From NCBI GenBank assembly GCA_041686915.1, contig JAWLDB010000010.1, positions 1-34,284 of the forward strand: a stretch of DNA of 34,284 bases. Direction: 5' to 3'. A program made the translations under genes and the position numbers. Numbering within the stretch: the first letter of the stretch is position 1; each line of letters starts with the position of its first letter. Under the pieces are notes generated by a model. The model was given only the letters and a program-made list of their open reading frames with translations, was not told where the DNA came from and did no database searches. The stretch is from JAWLDB01 sp041686915 (GTDB lineage Bacteria > Bacillota > UBA994 > UBA5500). Positions 16,340 to 23,636 of this stretch are shown piece after piece.

Positions 16340-17548
16340 ATGAACAGACGCATTAAGATGCTAACTGCTACCCTGGGGCTGCTCGCCCTGCTCGTGACAG
16401 CTCCTTCTGTGTCCGCTGCCAAACATCGGACATCTGACGCTGTAGAAGTTGTAAAGCAGGCGACAGCTGATCCGTGGGTGGGCGCAAAAGGCGCTGCATT
16501 GATGGATGTGAACACCTACCGGGTGCTTGCGGGAAAGAACCTGCATCAACGCTTGCCGATGGCGAGCACGACCAAAATTATGACTGCCATTATTGCCATT
16601 GAGTCTGGGCGATTGGACGAGGTGGTGACGGTAAGCCATAGCGCTGTTAAGGTTGAGCCATCTTCAATCTGGTTGGTACCAGGTGAGAAGATCAAACTGC
16701 TGCACTTGGTCTATGGTTTGATGCTGCGTTCGGGCAATGACGCGGCGCAGGCAATCGCTGAGTACCTCGGAGGTAGCATCGAGGGATTTGCCAAACTGAT
16801 GAATGAGAAAGCCAAGTCACTCGGATGTAGCAATACCAACTTCGTCAACCCCCACGGATTACCGCATCCCGATCATTACACGACGTCATATGAGCTGGCA
16901 AAAATCAGCGCCTATGCTTTGCGGAACGAGCAGTTCTCGAAATTTGTTGCGACCAGGCGCATCAGTGTACCCTGGCCCAACCATGATAATCCTCGGGTCT
17001 GGCATAACAAGAACCGTATGTTAACTATGTATGAGGGTGCTGATGGCGTAAAGACAGGGTGGACCAGGGCAGCAGGCCGTTGCCTGGTCGCTTCTGCCAA
17101 ACGCGCAAACTTCCGCTTGGTCGCTGTAGTGTTGAATAGCCCTGAGATGTGGGGTGAAACCGCAGCGTTGATGGATTTCGGCTTTGCCAACTATTATCCG
17201 GAGAGTGTCATAGTTAAAGGGCAGTTTATGCAATCAGTACCGGTGCAAAATGGCTACCCACGATCTGTTGGCCTGATGGCATCTGAAGATTTTTCCTGGC
17301 CCCTAGGCCAAGGGGAAACGTTGCAGATAGAGCAGCAGTGGGTTTTGCCTGAGAAGGTTCAGGCACCGGTGAAAAAAGGAGAGCAGATCGGCCATATCAG
17401 GTTGGTGTACCAGGGTAACTGCCTGGCAGAGATCCCTCTGATTGCTGACCAGGATTCCTGGAATGGCTGGTGGCAGTATTTAATTAACCGCACTTTGACT
17501 CGTTTCTATCACTTGTTGCTGCGCGGGTTTGTAACACAGGGGGTATAG
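16340..17548 (+). CDS. dacB: Serine D-Ala-D-Ala carboxypeptidase, DacB-type (spore cortex)
   Basis: S11-family penicillin-binding protein that removes terminal D-Ala. In Bacillus, DacB (PBP5*) acts on spore cortex from the mother cell. The 402 residues have a signal peptide (hydrophobic about 8-25, cut near SVSA-A). The catalytic motifs are complete: Ser76-Thr-Thr-Lys79, Ser131-Gly-Asn133 and KTG at 238-240. A PBP5-like beta domain and a C-terminal hydrophobic/aromatic stretch (WNGWWQYLINRTLTRFYHLL) suggest membrane attachment. The DacB name rests on its position directly before spmA-spmB, the same order as in B. subtilis. It is a paralogue of the DacF-type protein at 4788. Confidence 0.92.
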   Translation: MNRRIKMLTATLGLLALLVTAPSVSAAKHRTSDAVEVVKQATADPWVGAKGAALMDVNTYRVLAGKNLHQRLPMASTTKIMTAIIAIESGRLDEVVTVSHSAVKVEPSSIWLVPGEKIKLLHLVYGLMLRSGNDAAQAIAEYLGGSIEGFAKLMNEKAKSLGCSNTNFVNPHGLPHPDHYTTSYELAKISAYALRNEQFSKFVATRRISVPWPNHDNPRVWHNKNRMLTMYEGADGVKTGWTRAAGRCLVASAKRANFRLVAVVLNSPEMWGETAALMDFGFANYYPESVIVKGQFMQSVPVQNGYPRSVGLMASEDFSWPLGQGETLQIEQQWVLPEKVQAPVKKGEQIGHIRLVYQGNCLAEIPLIADQDSWNGWWQYLINRTLTRFYHLLLRGFVTQGV

Positions 17549-17589
17549 TCGTTAAGGTTGAGGTCTAGATGGGGGAGGGGTTAGCCTTG

Positions 17590-18168
17590 ATGAACATTGT
17601 CTGGCTGCTGATGGTAGTGATAGGCGTTGCTGCTGCTGCGGTTAGTGGGAGGATGGACGCAGTTTCGCCTGCTATCGTCACTGGCAGCGAGCAGGCTGTC
17701 AGCCTGGTAATTACACTGCTTGCCATTCTTAGCTTTTGGCTGGGTATCGCCAGGGTCGCTGAGAAAGCAGGATTGCTGGAAATGCTGGCTCGCCTCTTAG
17801 CGCCGGTGCTCAGGCCGTTGTTTCCGTCACTGAAGAAAAACGATCCCGCACTTAAGCACATAGTGCTTAACTTCACAGCCAATCTGCTTGGCCTGGGGAA
17901 CGCAGCGACGCCTTTTGGCCTGCGCGCGATGCAAGCCATGCAAGAGAAGAGCAGGGACAAGACAGAAGCAACAGACGCCATGTGTACGCTCCTTACGCTG
18001 AACACCGCAGGGCTTACTCTTATCCCAACCACGGTAATAGCCCTGCGAGTCGCCAATGGTTCGCACAACCCTACAGCTACCGTGGGTGTTACACTGTTAG
18101 CCGGCATAGCGGGTACCACAGTTGGGCTGATAGTAGACAGGCTGCTGCGCCCGCTTTCCCGGAGGTGA
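17590..18168 (+). CDS. spmA: Spore maturation protein A
   Basis: Polytopic membrane protein, with a nucleoside-recognition (Gate) domain, needed with SpmB for normal spore-core dehydration. From ATG at 17590 it has 192 residues (196 in B. subtilis). The core motif LNFTANLLGLGNAATPFGLRAMQ and the stretch LLTLNTAGLTLIPTTVIALR are well conserved. I choose 17590 because GGGGGAGGGG lies a few bases upstream and the N-terminus MNIVWLLMVVIG matches the family. The ATG at 17569 lies before that site. The stop lies inside the strong ribosome-binding site of spmB. Confidence 0.95.
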   Translation: MNIVWLLMVVIGVAAAAVSGRMDAVSPAIVTGSEQAVSLVITLLAILSFWLGIARVAEKAGLLEMLARLLAPVLRPLFPSLKKNDPALKHIVLNFTANLLGLGNAATPFGLRAMQAMQEKSRDKTEATDAMCTLLTLNTAGLTLIPTTVIALRVANGSHNPTATVGVTLLAGIAGTTVGLIVDRLLRPLSRR

Positions 18169-18173
18169 TTTAA

Positions 18174-18707
18174 GTGGTAACTCTGCTTTCAACCATCAGC
18201 GTCTGGCTGGTACCTATCTTCATAACGGCCGTTTTGCTTGTCGGCATGTTCAAGGGGGTTGCAGTTTTTGACGAGTTTGTAGAGGGAGCAAAAGAAGGCT
18301 TTAGCATGACTGTTAGGCTGCTTCCTTTCTTGTTGGCAATGTTGGTCGCCATCAGCATCCTACGGGCTTCCGGCGCACTTGATGCATTTACAGGGGCTCT
18401 CTCACCATTGCTTTCGCGCCTTGAGTGGCCAGTCGAGACAGTACCGCTAGCACTGCTGCGGCCGATGAGCGGCAGTGGTGCGATGGCCCTGACTGCAGAT
18501 ATCCTCAAGCGCTTTGGGCCTGACTCGTATATAGGGATGGTAGCTTCAACGATGCAGGGGAGTACGGACACTACCTTGTTCATCATTACAGTGTACTTCG
18601 GATCAGTCGGTGTGAAGAGGATCCGCCACGCGATGTGGGCTGGACTGGCGGCAGATGGGGCAGCCATGGTTACTGCTGTGGTGCTCTGCCGGCTTCTGCT
18701 CACCTAA
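18174..18707 (+). CDS. spmB: Spore maturation protein B
   Basis: Partner of SpmA in spore-core dehydration, a membrane protein with the same Gate-type domain. The 177 residues match the family. Conserved blocks are WLVPIFITAVLLVGMFKGV, FVEGAKEGF and LRPMSGSGAMALTADILKRFGPDSYIG. The start is GTG at 18174 with GGAGGTGAT five bases upstream, an almost complete anti-16S match that overlaps the spmA stop. Translation of the two is likely coupled. I see no clear terminator after it. Confidence 0.95.
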   Translation: MVTLLSTISVWLVPIFITAVLLVGMFKGVAVFDEFVEGAKEGFSMTVRLLPFLLAMLVAISILRASGALDAFTGALSPLLSRLEWPVETVPLALLRPMSGSGAMALTADILKRFGPDSYIGMVASTMQGSTDTTLFIITVYFGSVGVKRIRHAMWAGLAADGAAMVTAVVLCRLLLT

Positions 18708-18753
18708 CTGAGCAATCATTCTGAGCACAATTGTCCGGAATAAGGTGCCAAAT

Positions 18754-18784
18754 AGCAGGACTCGCGATTTTGGGGAAGAATACT
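18754..18784 (+). repeat. Upstream element, copy 1 (before ridA)
   Basis: AGCAGGA (18754-18760) is followed after seven bases by TTTTGGGGAAGAATACT (18768-18784). The same two blocks occur before cmk, with 14 of 17 matching bases in the second block and a longer spacer. Direction and placement (about 40 bases before the start codon) are similar. It may be a regulatory site or a dispersed intergenic element. The function is unknown. Confidence 0.5.
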
Positions 18785-18822
18785 GTATTGATTAAAGGTT
18801 TCACAGAAGGAGTGTATTGAGT

Positions 18823-19281
18823 ATGTCTTTTGAGAACAAAGTACAGGAACTAGGTCTTGCGATTCCTACCCCCGCGAAGCCAGTAGCTGCCTATCTACCT
18901 GCAGTCAAATCAGGAAACCTGGTGTTCGTGTCCGGACAATTGCCGATGAAAGACGGTCAATTGCAGTACAAGGGTATTCTAGGCAAAGACGTAACCACTG
19001 AACAGGGTTATGATGCAGCCAAAATTTGTGCCCTCAACTGCCTGGGAGCTATAAAGGCACTGGTCGGCAGTATTGATAACGTCGTCCGTATCGTGAAGCT
19101 TACTGGGTTTGTGGCATCCACTCCGGAGTTCGTAGATCATCCTAAGGTCGTCAATGGCGCATCAGAACTGATGCAGCAGGTGTTTGGTGAGCAAGGCATG
19201 CATGCCCGCGCTGCCGTCGGTATGACCAGTTTGCCGCTGGGTACCCCGGTAGAGGTTGAGATGATTGTCGAGGTAAAGTAA
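18823..19281 (+). CDS. RidA/YjgF family protein
   Basis: Likely 2-iminobutanoate/2-iminopropanoate deaminase-like protein, which clears reactive enamine/imine intermediates of amino acid metabolism. The 152 residues match the slightly long YjgF subgroup. Conserved parts are LVFVSGQLPM, the helix AAKICALNCLGAIKAL and the C-terminal HARAAVGMTSLPLGTPVEVEM with the conserved Arg129. I choose ATG at 18823 with AAGGAG ten bases upstream. TTG at 18817 would be too close to it. Members of this subgroup do not all have deaminase activity, so I leave the symbol empty. It is transcribed alone, with a terminator just after it. Confidence 0.9.
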   Translation: MSFENKVQELGLAIPTPAKPVAAYLPAVKSGNLVFVSGQLPMKDGQLQYKGILGKDVTTEQGYDAAKICALNCLGAIKALVGSIDNVVRIVKLTGFVASTPEFVDHPKVVNGASELMQQVFGEQGMHARAAVGMTSLPLGTPVEVEMIVEVK

Positions 19282-19289
19282 CAATCCAG

Positions 19290-19313
19290 GGGCGGGCAAA
19301 AAGCCCGCCCTTT
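19290..19313 (+). terminator. Intrinsic terminator after the ridA-like gene
   Basis: An 8-bp perfect G+C stem (GGGCGGGC / GCCCGCCC) with an AAAAA loop is followed by TTTCTCTTCT. The tail is T-rich but interrupted. Confidence 0.85.
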
Positions 19314-19385
19314 CTCTTCTAGTCCTGTGCAAGGTCATGCCGCTATCAAGGCAGACTAAATGCAAGCAATATTGGGAGGGTCTTT

Positions 19386-20219
19386 ATGGAAATGCGGTTG
19401 CAAAAGTTCCTGGCGCAGGCAGGGATTGCTTCTCGACGCGGGGCAGAAGAGTTAATCAGCAGGGGAGAAGTATTGGTAAACGGTCAGCCTGTAGAAGTGG
19501 GAGCCAAAGTCGACCCTGGCAGCGACAGGATTACATACCTCGGCAAGAAGGTTCAGCTGGAAGAGCAGAAAGTCTATATCCTGATGAACAAACCGGCAGG
19601 AGTGGTGACCACCGCCAAGGATACGCACGGCAGAAGCACCGTGTTGGACTTGCTAAAGGATGTGGATGAGCGCGTTTACCCGGTGGGCCGTTTGGATATT
19701 GATACAGAGGGCTTGTTGCTGCTCACAAATGACGGAGATTTTGCCTATGCACTGACACACCCAAAATTCAAGGTTGCGAAGTATTATCAGGTGAAGGTCA
19801 AAGGTCTTCCGGGGGAAGCAACCCTGAACAGGTTACGGACGGGCCTGGTCTTGGATGACGGCCCTACTGCGCCGGCAGAGGTACAGGTATTGTCATCCGA
19901 ACGTGGACAAGCTACACTGCTAATGGTACTGCACGAGGGGCGCAAGCGGCAAGTCAAGCGGATGTGTCAGGCTGTTGGTCATCCTGTGTTGCACCTCAAG
20001 CGCGTACAGTTTGGAGGTGTTGGTCTTGATAACCTCCTGCCTGGTCACTGGAGGCATCTGCGGGCCAGTGAAGTAGCCAGCCTGATCAGTTCGGCAGGTC
20101 ATAGAAAAGATAAACAGGAGAGGAGAAAAGGCGATGCAGGTCAAGAACATAATGGAGGAAGCGGTTCGCATAAGCCTCGAGCAAATCATACGGGCACGCG
20201 GACGTTACGGCATAGGTGA
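19386..20219 (+). CDS. rluB: 23S rRNA pseudouridine synthase, RluB/RsuA family
   Basis: Converts a uridine in 23S rRNA (2605 in E. coli for RluB) to pseudouridine. The 277 residues hold an N-terminal S4 RNA-binding domain (LQKFLAQAGIASRRGAEELI, about 3-60) and an RsuA-type catalytic domain with GRLDIDTEGLLLLTNDG, where Asp104 is the catalytic residue. HEGRKRQVKRMC and the hydrophobic C-terminal core follow. GGGAGGG precedes the ATG. The last 29 or so residues are polar, Gly/His/Arg-rich and unlike the family. They are encoded in the stretch that overlaps the next gene by 86 bases, so this tail may be run-on sequence without function. The exact rRNA target is inferred. Confidence 0.93.
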   Translation: MEMRLQKFLAQAGIASRRGAEELISRGEVLVNGQPVEVGAKVDPGSDRITYLGKKVQLEEQKVYILMNKPAGVVTTAKDTHGRSTVLDLLKDVDERVYPVGRLDIDTEGLLLLTNDGDFAYALTHPKFKVAKYYQVKVKGLPGEATLNRLRTGLVLDDGPTAPAEVQVLSSERGQATLLMVLHEGRKRQVKRMCQAVGHPVLHLKRVQFGGVGLDNLLPGHWRHLRASEVASLISSAGHRKDKQERRKGDAGQEHNGGSGSHKPRANHTGTRTLRHR

Positions 20220-20415
20220 GGTATGCAATTGTGAGCGCTGCCTACTAGACATTCAGGCCTTGGCGCTCAACCGGCTGCCGGCCCGGTATGTCGTTTCGGA
20301 TCAGGGTGAAGTGTTTGCCCGCGCTGTTAGTCTAAACAGCACCCAGTTTGATGTGGACATACTGCATGCAGTGCTCACCGCAATCAGTATAGTAGCAGCC
20401 CACCCGCGGCATTGA
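20134..20415 (+). CDS. ComFB-like late competence protein
   Basis: Small protein of the ComFB family (B. subtilis comFB lies in the comF competence operon, and its role is unclear). The 93 residues show the pattern VKNIMEEAV, a cysteine cluster Cys31-x-Cys33-x2-Cys36 in EVCNCERCLLDI, then ALALNRLPARYVVSDQGE and the C-terminal AHPRH. The cysteines suggest metal binding. The ATG has AGGAGAGGAG eight bases upstream, a strong site that lies inside rluB. The first 86 bases overlap the 3' end of rluB in another frame. No comFA or comFC is adjacent. Homologues occur in many non-competent bacteria, some linked to cyclic-nucleotide signalling, so the competence label may be only historical. Confidence 0.85.
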   Translation: MQVKNIMEEAVRISLEQIIRARGRYGIGEVCNCERCLLDIQALALNRLPARYVVSDQGEVFARAVSLNSTQFDVDILHAVLTAISIVAAHPRH

Positions 20416-20433
20416 AGGAGTAACTGATAACTA

Positions 20434-21321
20434 ATGGTTCGCAGGCTGCTGTTGGTACTGATGATCGTCGCTGTAGCGGTTACTACCTGCTTTTACTTTG
20501 CTATCAACTACCAACGTCCGTTGGTCACCGTAAACGTTGTTGATGACAGAGGAGAAAAACTGGAGCTGTTAAGAACACCCGAGAGGATAGTCGTTTTGAC
20601 CCCCAGTGCGGGGCGATTGGTGGCGCTTCTCCAGCCGGATGGAAGGATAGTTGGTGTAAGTGATGACCTTGCCACACTTTTTCCACAGGCGGAAAGTCTA
20701 GGCTTGGCAGAACAAGTTGCGGCCACCCGGATAGTTGCAATGCGCCCGGATCTTGTGGTATTGGGACCAACGCTTGTAGGTCTATCAAATCAGCTGACAG
20801 ACTCGGGCGTAAAGACATTTCTGCTTGCTCCTGAGAGTATTGACCAGACCTTGACAGGAATTGAACGAGTTGGGGTAGCACTGGAACGCAGCAGCGCAGC
20901 CGCGCCGCTGCGAGACCAGCTGGCTCAGCGTCTGCAGGATGTAAGGGATAAGGTGGAGCGTCAGCTCGATCAGCCTAAGGTAGTGTTTTGGCTTGATGAT
21001 ACGTTCCGGTATCCCGAGAAAGATGGATTTATTGACAATCTAATCTATACTGCCGGTGGACAGAATATTGCTGCCCTCACTTCAGAAACCCCAGTCTTTA
21101 CACCTGCTGACGGGTTGCTTGCCCTTCCTGACGTGATCATAGGGCCACAGACGGTGATCGATGCCATTCGGGTTGATCCCAGGTGGAAAGACATCGCGGC
21201 AGTATTGAACAACAGGCTGCATCCACTACCTGATGCATTTACACTCGTTAACTGGGACAATCTGATAGATAGATTGGAAGTGCTTTACGAGATGCTCTAT
21301 GCTGAGGGAGCACAGCCGTAA
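20434..21321 (+). CDS. Helical-backbone metal receptor-type substrate-binding protein (BtuF/FhuD-like), orphan
   Basis: A 295-residue protein with the type III periplasmic-binding fold used for cobalamin, haem or siderophores. Residues about 4-27 form an N-terminal membrane anchor or signal peptide (LLLVLMIVAVAVTT), without a convincing lipobox. Then comes VNVVDDRGEKLELLRTPERIVVLTPS, VALLQPDGRIVGVSDD and MRPDLVVLG, a long helix, and a second lobe with VVFWLDDTF and NLIYTAGGQNIA. The ribosome-binding site AAGGAG is 14 bases from the ATG, wider than usual. No ABC permease or ATPase gene is in the neighbourhood, so it may share a transporter elsewhere or act as a sensor. The fold assignment is good and the ligand is unknown. 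Confidence 0.82.
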   Translation: MVRRLLLVLMIVAVAVTTCFYFAINYQRPLVTVNVVDDRGEKLELLRTPERIVVLTPSAGRLVALLQPDGRIVGVSDDLATLFPQAESLGLAEQVAATRIVAMRPDLVVLGPTLVGLSNQLTDSGVKTFLLAPESIDQTLTGIERVGVALERSSAAAPLRDQLAQRLQDVRDKVERQLDQPKVVFWLDDTFRYPEKDGFIDNLIYTAGGQNIAALTSETPVFTPADGLLALPDVIIGPQTVIDAIRVDPRWKDIAAVLNNRLHPLPDAFTLVNWDNLIDRLEVLYEMLYAEGAQP

Positions 21322-21334
21322 TTCTGTGGACATG

Positions 21335-21363
21335 TTGTCATATTGCTTCTCTATCTGCATAAG
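21335..21363 (+). promoter_or_regulatory. Possible vegetative promoter before the anchored protein gene
   Basis: TTGTCA (21335-21340) and CATAAG (21358-21363) are 17 bases apart. The -35 matches consensus at five of six positions and the -10 at four. It would drive the unknown gene at 21399 and aroH. Confidence 0.4.
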
Positions 21364-21398
21364 TCTGAATAGATGAAACCTCAGGGAGGGATCAGCTT

Positions 21399-21821
21399 AT
21401 GCAGCGGCGTAATTCGCCAGCAATCCTTTTGCTGTATGCAATCACCATTTCTGTTTGTCTGCAAGTAGCCCTCAACTGGCCGGCAGTACAGATAATGTCC
21501 CTTAATCTGATGGAGTCGTGGTCTGACGAGGCAGTGCAAGCGGACGCCGGAATCGCAGTTGTGACACTCATCGCACCTCTCCATCAAGGGAAAGAGGTGG
21601 TGGTGTTACTTAACGGTTCTCCCTGTGGCACTCTAGCCAACGGCAGACTGCAGCTGGCAGTGCGTGACGGAGATATAATAGAACTTGACGGATATTCACG
21701 AGATACAGTCACAGTAACAGTTATGAGTACTGACCAACAGGTAATTTTGCCAGTGCCGGGACAAGTAGGAAGTGTGAAGAACAGTCGGACGGTGCTTGCT
21801 CGCGTGCTGCTGCGTAAGTAA
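21399..21821 (+). CDS. Membrane-anchored protein of unknown function
   Basis: I do not recognise this 140-residue protein. One hydrophobic helix lies at about residues 8-25 (AILLLYAITISVCLQVAL). The rest is predicted outside the cytoplasm. It reads as beta-rich: IAVVTLIAPLHQGKEVVVLLNG, then LQLAVRDGDIIELDG and TVTVTVMSTDQQVILP. Alternating hydrophobic residues and the phrase RDGDIIELDG suggest a small beta-sandwich or barrel. GGGAGGG lies a few bases before the ATG. It lies between the orphan substrate-binding protein and aroH. The aroH start follows its stop by 28 bases, or by one base if the upstream ATG is used. Confidence 0.75.
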   Translation: MQRRNSPAILLLYAITISVCLQVALNWPAVQIMSLNLMESWSDEAVQADAGIAVVTLIAPLHQGKEVVVLLNGSPCGTLANGRLQLAVRDGDIIELDGYSRDTVTVTVMSTDQQVILPVPGQVGSVKNSRTVLARVLLRK

Positions 21822-21849
21822 TATGCTGCTAGGAAAGGTTTGGGATAAC

Positions 21850-22209
21850 TTGTTAGCTATAAGAGGCGCGATTACTACCAATGCTAATGACAGAGCTGAA
21901 ATCATAGCGCGGACGAAAGAACTGCTGCAAGCTATTGCGGAGCGCAATCAACTCGATAAGAATGAAATCATCAGTATCATCTTTACTGCTACCAAGGACC
22001 TGAACGCGGCATTTCCAGCAGCGGCTGCCCGGGAACTCGGATGGACTGATACTGCATTGCTTGATGCGGTGGAAATTGATGTGCCAGATAGCCTGCAAAA
22101 GACGATTAGGGTTCTGATGTTTGTTGAGCGTCCGCATCTACCCGGGGCAGCCCGGCATGTATACCTCGGGGAAGCTGCTCAGTTAAGGCCAGATTTAGCT
22201 AAGAAATAG
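21850..22209 (+). CDS. aroH: Chorismate mutase, AroH type
   Basis: Monofunctional trimeric chorismate mutase converting chorismate to prephenate for Phe/Tyr synthesis. From TTG at 21850 it has 119 residues (127 in B. subtilis) and begins MLAIRGAI, matching the family N-terminus (xIRGIRGATT). Active-site residues align: Arg5, Glu75 (VEIDV), Arg87 (TIRVLM) and Tyr105 (HVYLGEA), corresponding to B. subtilis Arg7, Glu78, Arg90 and Tyr108. AGGAAAGG lies 11 bases before this TTG. An in-frame ATG at 21823 would add nine residues but has no visible site. That start is possible if translation is coupled to the upstream gene. A terminator overlaps its stop codon. Confidence 0.92.
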   Translation: MLAIRGAITTNANDRAEIIARTKELLQAIAERNQLDKNEIISIIFTATKDLNAAFPAAAARELGWTDTALLDAVEIDVPDSLQKTIRVLMFVERPHLPGAARHVYLGEAAQLRPDLAKK

Positions 22210-22229
22210 CCGGATTTCCGGCTGTTTTT
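22208..22229 (+). terminator. Intrinsic terminator after aroH
   Basis: A 6-bp stem (AGCCGG / CCGGCT, with an A-T pair possible inside) and an ATTT loop is followed by G and TTTTT. The stem begins within the aroH stop codon. Confidence 0.8.
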
Positions 22230-22258
22230 GTTACTTCGGCCAAACATTCCAATTTTCC

Positions 22259-22298
22259 AGCAGGAAAAGGATTCAAGTAACTTTTGGAGAAGTATATT
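22259..22298 (+). repeat. Upstream element, copy 2 (before cmk)
   Basis: AGCAGGA (22259-22265), then 16 bases, then TTTTGGAGAAGTATATT (22282-22298). It is the counterpart of the element before the ridA-like gene, with the same orientation and 14 of 17 bases in the second block. It lies 44 bases before the cmk start, just after the aroH terminator. Role unknown. Confidence 0.5.
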
Positions 22299-22341
22299 AA
22301 CTTGCGTACTACTTGCTGTGACAAAAATGGAGGAATGCTAT

Positions 22342-23028
22342 TTGCTGCCGTGCCAACTGAATATTGCCGTTGACGGACCGGCTGGAGCCGGTAAGAGTTC
22401 GGTTGCCCGGGCAGTCGCGGATGCCTTAGGCCTGACCTATCTGGATACTGGCGCAATGTATCGGGCAGTAACCTGGAAGGCTCTTCAGTCTGGGTATGAC
22501 ATACATGATGCGGAAACCATGGGAGCTTTGGCTGCAGGGACCCGATTTGAGTGGAGACAGGAACAAACCGGCTTGACCTTGTTGGTGGACGGGGACCTGC
22601 TGCATGAGGGTATCAGGTCAGAATCCGTTACTGCCAATGTTTCGCTCGTAGCGAGTTATGAGACCGTGCGGAGCGTACTCAGGGATAGGCAGCGCAAGCT
22701 GTGCACATCCAGAGGAGTAATTATGGACGGACGGGATATTGGGACAGTTGTAATGCCAGGGGCAGATCTGAAAGTATTCCTGACCGCGAACCTGCTTGAG
22801 CGAGCTAAACGCCGCTTGCGTGAGCTTGGCGGCAGTGACGAGGAATTGTCAGGTTTGATGCGCTCAATCGCTGAGCGAGACGACAAAGATTCTTCCAGGG
22901 AACACTCCCCCCTTCGGCCCGCGCCCGACGCCGTGATTATCGATACGACTGAGCTAAACCTGCAACAGGTCGTTGAACTTATTCTGAGGCATGCCAACGC
23001 GGTATGTGCCATGGAACAGGAGGAGTGA
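22342..23028 (+). CDS. cmk: Cytidylate kinase
   Basis: Phosphorylates CMP and dCMP to the diphosphates with ATP. From TTG at 22342 it has 228 residues (about 224 in B. subtilis). The P-loop is GPAGAGKSS at 12-20, and the substrate motifs TYLDTGAMYRAVT and VIMDGRDIGTVV are intact, followed by the LID region with RRLREL. GGAGG lies eight bases before the TTG. The longer frame from 22228 begins inside the aroH terminator and would add non-family sequence, so I reject that start. plsC begins two bases after the stop. The cmk-plsC-ispH/rpsA order is common in Clostridia. Confidence 0.96.
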   Translation: MLPCQLNIAVDGPAGAGKSSVARAVADALGLTYLDTGAMYRAVTWKALQSGYDIHDAETMGALAAGTRFEWRQEQTGLTLLVDGDLLHEGIRSESVTANVSLVASYETVRSVLRDRQRKLCTSRGVIMDGRDIGTVVMPGADLKVFLTANLLERAKRRLRELGGSDEELSGLMRSIAERDDKDSSREHSPLRPAPDAVIIDTTELNLQQVVELILRHANAVCAMEQEE

Positions 23029-23029
23029 G

Positions 23030-23632
23030 ATGCCAGTTTATCACTTCCTGCGCTTCCTGGTTAGCATATTTGCGCCACTGCTTTGGCGGGTGAAAATCCA
23101 CGGCCGACATAATATCCCGAAGCGAGGCCCCCTAATTATCGCGGCCAACCATATTCATGCTCTCGACCCCCTTCCACTGGCCTTGACCACTCGTAGGCCT
23201 ATTAGTTTCTTGGCTAAAGAGGAAATGTTTACGTGGCCGGTAGTGGGCTGGTTGGCAACGAATGCAGGGTCTTTCCCTGTTAAGCGTGGTAGGACAGATG
23301 TGCAGGCTGTTCGTTCCTGTCTCAAGGTATTGCAGGCGGGAGGTGTGTTGGGCATCTTTCCCGAAGGTACCCGCAGCAAAACAGGTGAAATCCAGGAAGC
23401 GCTCTCTGGGGCCGCCTTGTTTGCTGCCAGGACAGGTGCTCCGATAGTGCCTGTTGCCATTGATGCAAGTTATCGTTTCCGCGGGTTAGTAAAGGTCAAT
23501 GTGGGTGAACCTATTCATGTGACAAGCTTACAGCCTGGCAAACCGACTGCGGAGGAACGTGCTCTAGGTACAGCAACCCTGATGCGACGCATTTCGGAAC
23601 TGCTCCAGCAGTGCAAAGAGGAGAGATGGTGA
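23030..23632 (+). CDS. plsC: 1-acyl-sn-glycerol-3-phosphate acyltransferase
   Basis: Adds the second acyl chain to lysophosphatidate to make phosphatidic acid, at the cytoplasmic membrane. From ATG at 23030 it has 200 residues, typical of short PlsC. The N-terminal hydrophobic segment (YHFLRFLVSIFAPLLW) precedes the acyltransferase motif NHxxxxD as NHIHALD (His41, Asp46), then GSFPVKRG and the glycerol-phosphate-binding motif FPEGTRS at 110-116. ACAGGAGGAG lies upstream, within the end of cmk. GpsA, encoded near the right end, supplies the glycerol 3-phosphate used earlier in this pathway. Confidence 0.94.
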   Translation: MPVYHFLRFLVSIFAPLLWRVKIHGRHNIPKRGPLIIAANHIHALDPLPLALTTRRPISFLAKEEMFTWPVVGWLATNAGSFPVKRGRTDVQAVRSCLKVLQAGGVLGIFPEGTRSKTGEIQEALSGAALFAARTGAPIVPVAIDASYRFRGLVKVNVGEPIHVTSLQPGKPTAEERALGTATLMRRISELLQQCKEERW

Positions 23633-23636
23633 CAGC

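Noticed and set aside
17565..18703. Two long open frames on the minus strand (184 and 177 residues) opposite spmA and spmB
   Set aside because: They mirror spmA and spmB almost exactly, have Ser/Thr/Arg-rich compositions typical of antisense frames, no ribosome-binding sites, and no family resemblance.
22228..22341. Longer cmk reading frame starting at 22228
   Set aside because: It begins inside the aroH terminator, adds 38 residues not in the family, and lacks a site. TTG at 22342 has GGAGG and the right N-terminus.
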